Positions 60,007 to 64,000 of a stretch of DNA of 64,000 bases are shown one piece after another. Positions within the stretch are counted from its first letter, which is position 1. Every line of letters begins with the position of its first letter. The notes under the pieces are model-generated. The model saw nothing but the letters and a program-made list of their open reading frames with translations, made no database searches and was not told where the DNA came from. Source of the stretch: an uncultured Bryobacterales bacterium (GTDB lineage: Bacteria > Acidobacteriota > Terriglobia > Bryobacterales > Bryobacteraceae); contig CALGAR010000090.1 of NCBI GenBank assembly GCA_937959285.1, positions 34,051-98,050 on the forward strand, written 5' to 3'. Position numbers and translations under genes: made by a program.

Positions 60007-60828
60007 TCAGTCTGACGCGCGCAACCGGCCGCTGGGCAATCCTATGTGGATATGAGGGGCGGTCGCTTTGCCGGCAATGGCGGCGCGGAAGGCGAAGTAG
60101 GGAATCTTGGCAGCCTCCAGATACTGACGGAGCCACACACCTTCGGGCTGATCTGGATTGAGCGCAACATCCACCCGGTTACGGTGGTCAAATCCGAGCG
60201 CCCTGTGCACGGCTGTGGTTCCACGGGCGCTGATAGGCAGCGGCCGGTCAAATTTCTTTCGAAACGCAGCCTCGATCTTTCGTAAGTGCCCCTCGTGAAA
60301 AATACCATTGCCATCGTACCGCTCCGCGATGGCAACAGGAGCCGCAGTCGATTGCTCCTCGACTTCCTTCTCGTTTGCCGCCTGCGCAACCAGTTCCCTG
60401 AAAAGACTGGCCCTCTCTTCCGCAAGCTGGAGCGTCTGGCGGCGAAAATTCAACTCCTCGAGGAGGGGCTCCGTCGAAGCCCGGGCACGCGCCCCAGCCT
60501 CCACAAGCTCTAATGCCTGCTTGTACGCCTTCTCCTGGCGCTCGAGCCTCCGTCTCGCAGCGGCCACCATCTCATCGGCCTGCTCTTCGGTAAGGTCTTC
60601 TACGGTCAGGCCGCCGTAAAGCACGCGGTCCAGAACCTGGCGATCCCGCAAGTCTTCCAACTGACGCTCCGCCTCCTCCAGGCGAACTCGGGGCAGAGCT
60701 CCGGCGTTCACCAGCTCGCGGATCCGCTCAATTTCTTCCTGCTGGCGAGCTTCAGCGGTGATGGCTGTTTGTGCAAGACACATTGCCGCCGAGAGGCACA
60801 ACAATACCGGCAGCGTACGGTCCCGCAT
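60007..60828 (-). CDS. Exported coiled-coil protein with LAS-metallopeptidase-like domain
   Basis: A 273-residue protein. A signal peptide (about 1-20, MRDRTLPVLLCLSAAMCLAQ) is followed by a long charged helical region (about 25-165, likely coiled coil) and a C-terminal domain with the pattern of M15/VanY-like zinc peptidases: His in GTTAVHRALG, Asp in FDHRNRVDVAL and His in APHIHIG. This suggests cell-wall peptide hydrolysis, but the catalytic Glu before HIH is missing or displaced, so activity is uncertain. hpt begins 4 bases after it. Confidence 0.7.
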   Translation of the reverse strand: MRDRTLPVLLCLSAAMCLAQTAITAEARQQEEIERIRELVNAGALPRVRLEEAERQLEDLRDRQVLDRVLYGGLTVEDLTEEQADEMVAAARRRLERQEKAYKQALELVEAGARARASTEPLLEELNFRRQTLQLAEERASLFRELVAQAANEKEVEEQSTAAPVAIAERYDGNGIFHEGHLRKIEAAFRKKFDRPLPISARGTTAVHRALGFDHRNRVDVALNPDQPEGVWLRQYLEAAKIPYFAFRAAIAGKATAPHIHIGLPSGRLRASD

Positions 60829-60876
60829 ATTTTTTCATTGTAGTACGATCAGGGTAGGAGACTGTTTCGCTAGATA

Positions 60877-61266
60877 GTGCAACACCATCAGAAAAGCGCC
60901 GAGGCGCAGACGCAAGCCACACTCAGTCCCTCCTGGCTGACGGCCGTGCGGGCCGCGGAATCCAAGAAGGCGACGGATATTAAAGTGTTGGATCTACGCG
61001 AGGTCACATCCTTTGCAGACTTCTTTGTGATCTGTTCCGCCGCGAGCCAGCGCCAGATTCAGGCGATCAGCGACGAGATCGAGAAGCGCCTGAAAGAGGA
61101 AGGCGAAGCCCCCTTGAGCATCGAAGGATACCCGAACGCCGAATGGGTGCTCATGGACTACGGGGACCTTCTGGTCCACATCTTCACAGCACAGGCACGC
61201 CAGTACTACGACTTGGAGCGCCTCTGGAGACACGCGAAAGAGGTTCCCATTCCGCCTGAAGCGTGA
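60877..61266 (+). CDS. rsfS: Ribosome silencing factor RsfS
   Basis: Binds ribosomal protein uL14 on the 50S subunit and blocks subunit joining in starvation (129 residues). The signature is KVLDLREVTSFADFFVICSA, with SQRQIQAISDEI and EGYPNAEWVLMDYGDLLVHIF. The first 18 residues are variable. The GTG start has AGGAG too far upstream, so the true start may lie a few codons away. Its TGA abuts the converging gene's TCA. Confidence 0.93.
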   Translation: MQHHQKSAEAQTQATLSPSWLTAVRAAESKKATDIKVLDLREVTSFADFFVICSAASQRQIQAISDEIEKRLKEEGEAPLSIEGYPNAEWVLMDYGDLLVHIFTAQARQYYDLERLWRHAKEVPIPPEA

Positions 61267-61851
61267 TCAGGCCAGATAGTGGGAAACAGTCGTGAGGACG
61301 CCGCCGGCCTGCTCGAATTCGCGAAGTGTCCGGTCCGACTCCTCGGGATGCAGGGTTTCGGTCGCATCCGTAACCAGTTCCACGCGCTTTCCTGTCCGGA
61401 GGAGGCCCATTGCGGCACAGCGAACGCAGTGCTCCGTCACGACTCCATACACCACGTAACGGACAGCATTGTACTGTTCGATCAGGCGCGACAGATTGGG
61501 ATTGGTAAAACAGTCCAGCATCTGCTTTTCGACGACCGTCTGCTTCACGCTCGCATCAGGCAGCGGAGCGTTCTCCCAAGTCGGCACGACAAACGGCTTC
61601 TCGACGAGAGTCGACTGAGGCTTTTCCTGACCGGTAGTTCCCGCAATGCAGTGCGGCCGCCAGATGCGAAATTCCGGGTCGTTCTCGCCATGAGCGTCTA
61701 CGGTAGAGATAATCGGATAGCCCTGGGAGGCGGCGTAACGGTTCAGAGCCGCGATGGAAGGAAGCTTCAATTCCGCGCGCGGCACGTACAGGGCTCCGGC
61801 GGGGAAGACGAAATCAATCTGAGTGTCGATGTCGAAAAAGACGGTCTTCAT
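61267..61851 (-). CDS. Isochorismatase-family amidohydrolase, PncA-like
   Basis: A 194-residue cysteine hydrolase. The triad can be seen as Asp in FFDIDTQIDFV, Lys in VEKPFVV and Cys in VTEHCVRCAAMGL. The Asp-x-Gln-x-Asp-Phe opening fits nicotinamidases, which supply nicotinate to the enzyme encoded just upstream, pncB. The ATG overlaps the pncB stop (ATGA), and GGAG lies 7 bases before it, so both are probably made together. Exact substrate is inferred from context. Confidence 0.87.
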   Translation of the reverse strand: MKTVFFDIDTQIDFVFPAGALYVPRAELKLPSIAALNRYAASQGYPIISTVDAHGENDPEFRIWRPHCIAGTTGQEKPQSTLVEKPFVVPTWENAPLPDASVKQTVVEKQMLDCFTNPNLSRLIEQYNAVRYVVYGVVTEHCVRCAAMGLLRTGKRVELVTDATETLHPEESDRTLREFEQAGGVLTTVSHYLA

Positions 61852-63167
61852 CGGGAAACTCCGAGCAGTTGGTCGCGCAGGGACAGCAGCTTGGGGCTGT
61901 AGTGAACCCGCCACACACTATCGCTCTCAAACAGACTGCGCAATGCAGTCGGTAAACGCTTGATCGCAGCAGCCGCCCGGTCTCTCGCGGCTGCAGTTGA
62001 GGGCAGCGGAGCGACCAGCTTGCCGTTTAGGATGACGGGCTCCAGGAGAGGCTCCGCTCCTTTGGGAGGCTGTTCATCGCGACAGGCAATGAGATCGTGA
62101 TCGCTGAACCGGAATACCTGCTTGGCCCCCGGCATTGTCTGTTTCTCCTCGCTGAATTTCGCGGTGTAGCGGTGGGCGCCGCCGGTCTCCAGCTCTACCA
62201 GCTTATAGACGACACTAAGAGTGGGCGAATCGGAGGAAGTCGCGAGGTCCGTTCCGACGCCGAAGGAATCGATCGGCGCTCCGGCAGCGATTAACTCGAG
62301 GATCCGATATTCGTTCAGGTCGCCGGTCGCCATAATTTTGGCATCCTTCAATCCGGCCCTATCCAGAATGCCTCGGACGACCGGAGCAAGTTCAACGAGA
62401 TTGCCGCTGTCGAGACGAACGCCGTAGATCGGGCGCCCCAGAGATGCCGCAAGCTCAGCACCGTGAACGGTATCGTACGTATCAATGAGGTAAATGGTCG
62501 CTTCGCCGAGCAGGCGCTGCAATTGCCGGAACGCTTCGATTTCGGCGGGGAACGACTGTACCCAGGAGTGCGCAGCGGTCCCGAATACGGGTATGCCGTA
62601 TCGCATCCCGGCCAGCGCATTGCTGGTTCCGATGCAGCCGCCAACGTAGGCGGCGCGTCCAGCCAGAACTCCAGCCTCCGGCGAATGCGCGCGGCGAGTA
62701 CCGAATTCCACGACGCCTCGTCCCGCCGCAGTTTCGACAATCCGTACCGCCTTGCTTGCAACGAGCGTCTGAAAACCGATCGTCGACAACAGGTAGGTCT
62801 CGACGATTTGCGCCTGAATCAGCGGAGCGTGAACCGCGAGTACCGGCTCGTTGGCGAAAAAGGGCGTGCCCTCAGGCATCGCGTACACGTCGCCCGTGAA
62901 GCGCAGGCCGCGAAGCACCTCAAAGAAATCCTCGCCGACCTGGCGGAATTGAGGCAGGGTACGGAGGTAAGCGATCTCCTCCTCGGTGAATCCAAAATTG
63001 AGAAGGTATTCAACCGCCTGCGCCAGACCAGCCGCAACCAGGAAGTTGCGGTGGTCCGGGAGCCTTCTGACAAAGAGCTCGAAGGTTGCCTTCTCTTCGG
63101 ACTTGCCGGTCAAATGATAGCCGGCAGCCATCGTCAGTTCATATAGGTCCGTGAGAAGGCCGTTCAT
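61848..63167 (-). CDS. pncB: Nicotinate phosphoribosyltransferase
   Basis: Converts nicotinate and PRPP to nicotinate mononucleotide, the Preiss-Handler entry into NAD (439 residues). The opening LLTDLYELTMAAGYHLTGK is characteristic, as are FELFVRRLP, EFGTRRAHSPEAG, HSWVQSFP and RLDSGNLVEL. With the coupled amidohydrolase it forms a nicotinamide salvage pair. The start ATG lacks a clear Shine-Dalgarno sequence. The DUF4340-type gene ends 7 bases upstream on the same strand. Confidence 0.94.
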   Translation of the reverse strand: MNGLLTDLYELTMAAGYHLTGKSEEKATFELFVRRLPDHRNFLVAAGLAQAVEYLLNFGFTEEEIAYLRTLPQFRQVGEDFFEVLRGLRFTGDVYAMPEGTPFFANEPVLAVHAPLIQAQIVETYLLSTIGFQTLVASKAVRIVETAAGRGVVEFGTRRAHSPEAGVLAGRAAYVGGCIGTSNALAGMRYGIPVFGTAAHSWVQSFPAEIEAFRQLQRLLGEATIYLIDTYDTVHGAELAASLGRPIYGVRLDSGNLVELAPVVRGILDRAGLKDAKIMATGDLNEYRILELIAAGAPIDSFGVGTDLATSSDSPTLSVVYKLVELETGGAHRYTAKFSEEKQTMPGAKQVFRFSDHDLIACRDEQPPKGAEPLLEPVILNGKLVAPLPSTAAARDRAAAAIKRLPTALRSLFESDSVWRVHYSPKLLSLRDQLLGVSR

Positions 63168-63174
63168 TCGCGGG

Positions 63175-64000
63175 CTACTTTTTGTTCTGCCCCTGTGGAG
63201 GCGACGCCGGTTTCACCTCGCTCGCGCCCTTCTGAATATCCTCTACTGCATTCTGATCCAGTTCGTAGAGCGAGGGTTCGTTTTCGCGCTTTGCGATCCA
63301 GCGATTGCCGTTCTTCGCTATCAGAACCTTCTCGGTGCGCTTTCCTCCATCGGATACGACCGACAGTTCAATCTCGGGTTTCGTGAAGCCCTGCTCAGGG
63401 AAACGCGTGGCGGACAGGTCGCGCAGCCGGCCGATCAGCGTCTGAACACCGACGCCGTCCATTTCCTTGCCGCCCGACATCCACTTCTCTCCTGACTTCT
63501 CAAAGGCCTGAGTCTTGTCACCGGATTTGACCTCCACCTTCGTGGGGTCGCTGAAGCCAAAGTCGAACAGCTTCTTATTCCGGTAATCATCCAGGCTCTT
63601 GCCAAGAGAGTCGCCCAAGTCACCCATGAGCTTGTGTGCGCCCTTAACCACGCTGCTGCGTGCGTAATAGCTGTTGTCTTTGCCTTTGCGAACTTCGATT
63701 TGCTGAGAGCCGGAGGCATCCGTCACGATCGCTGTTCCAACCAGAGTCCCGGAAGCGAACTTCGAATCGGCTTTAGCGGCCTCCTCCTCGGAGATAAAGG
63801 TGTCCATCTTCGCGTCGCGCAGGCGGCGAACCAGATCTTCCACCTCTCCGTTGTTAGCCCGCAAAGGACGCGGCTTCACAATCTGCCATTCGTTTTGGCT
63901 GTTCTTGCCAAACTCATAGACTTGTCCCTTGACTCGAAGCTCAACTCTCGAAAGCTTATCCGAGTCAAAGGTAAGGAGCCTCTTATCCCGGAGATCCCGA
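63175..64000 (-). CDS. DUF4340-type protein, 5' end outside the window
   Basis: The C-terminal 274 residues of a protein whose frame is open to the right edge. Repeated lipoprotein-like beta units (RDKRLLTFDSDKLSRVELRV, EFGKNSQNEWQIVKPRPLR, LFDFGFSDPTKVEVK, RFPEQGFTKPEIEL) are the hallmark of DUF4340, often linked to ABC-type gliding or export modules (Gld-like). An internal GTG at 63877-63879 gives a shorter frame but is not the start. It ends 7 bases before pncB, probably as a co-transcribed upstream gene. Confidence 0.78.
   Translation of the reverse strand, partial: RDLRDKRLLTFDSDKLSRVELRVKGQVYEFGKNSQNEWQIVKPRPLRANNGEVEDLVRRLRDAKMDTFISEEEAAKADSKFASGTLVGTAIVTDASGSQQIEVRKGKDNSYYARSSVVKGAHKLMGDLGDSLGKSLDDYRNKKLFDFGFSDPTKVEVKSGDKTQAFEKSGEKWMSGGKEMDGVGVQTLIGRLRDLSATRFPEQGFTKPEIELSVVSDGGKRTEKVLIAKNGNRWIAKRENEPSLYELDQNAVEDIQKGASEVKPASPPQGQNKK

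Noticed and set aside
1..64000. CRISPR arrays, tRNA or rRNA genes, insertion sequences, phage genes
   Set aside because: Looked for in all gaps; no spaced repeats, cloverleaf-like segments, transposase or integrase frames were seen.

Overview
This 64 kb stretch reads as the chromosome of a free-living Gram-negative bacterium, most likely an Acidobacteriota of the Solibacter/Bryobacter type. The basis is its moderately high GC, a secreted von Willebrand-type protein of the kind expanded in Acidobacteria, many small secreted proteins, a short ergothioneine pathway, and the general gene content. The placement is inferred from content, not from a marker tree. I see no phage, insertion sequence, CRISPR array, tRNA or rRNA.

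Layout. 61-2659: an S41 processing protease, a MerR regulator and a ThiS sulfur carrier, all on the minus strand. 2750-15732: a tightly packed plus-strand complex I operon, nuoA-C-D-E-F-G-H-J-K-L-M-N, behind a good sigma70-like promoter. nuoB and nuoI are missing from their usual places. 15786-20625: a HAD phosphatase and a Lon-substrate-binding-domain protein, then a plus-strand overlapping run of SDR, shikimate kinase, glycerate kinase and TPR protein, plus a small membrane protein. 20691-24392 (minus): manganese catalase, a secreted Dabb protein, a membrane-anchored protein, transaldolase, an FAH-family enzyme and a small unknown. 24470-32915: RecA, a VWA protein, an RluD-type pseudouridine synthase, GalU, a GT-C glycosyltransferase, an enoyl-CoA hydratase, an exported GPx, GalE and a TlpA-like thioredoxin. 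32920-37824 (minus): a chain of small membrane protein, UvrA, CPBP protease and MtnA leading into the TlpA gene. 38282-41557: bacilliredoxin, an MrfA-type helicase and a PilZ protein. 41713-43550: an exported TIM-barrel protein and an exported phosphodiesterase. 43668-45811: EgtB and EgtD for ergothioneine. 45872-47937 (minus): a DTE-type epimerase coupled to a mannose-6-phosphate-isomerase-like cupin protein. 48152-49927: a large secreted protein I cannot name, followed on the map by an AT-richer intergenic stretch. 50323-58358 (minus): ABC exporter, a short cyclic beta-1,2-glucan-synthase-like protein and a rhamnulose-phosphate aldolase/dehydrogenase fusion. 58522-64000: a secreted PLC-like protein, Hpt, a secreted LAS-metallopeptidase-like protein, RsfS, a PncA-like amidohydrolase, PncB and a DUF4340-type protein that runs off the right edge.

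Themes. Respiration (complex I) and redox or oxidant defence (Mn catalase, exported GPx, TlpA, bacilliredoxin, ergothioneine) are strongly represented. Sugar handling is spread over GalU/GalE, the TIM-barrel and cupin enzymes, RhaEW and the glucan synthase/exporter pair. The observations I rate highest are the complex I operon lacking exactly the two subunits that carry clusters N2 and N6a/b, and the exporter-coupled GT84/GH189-like protein that stops where the GH94 domain of known cyclic glucan synthases should begin.
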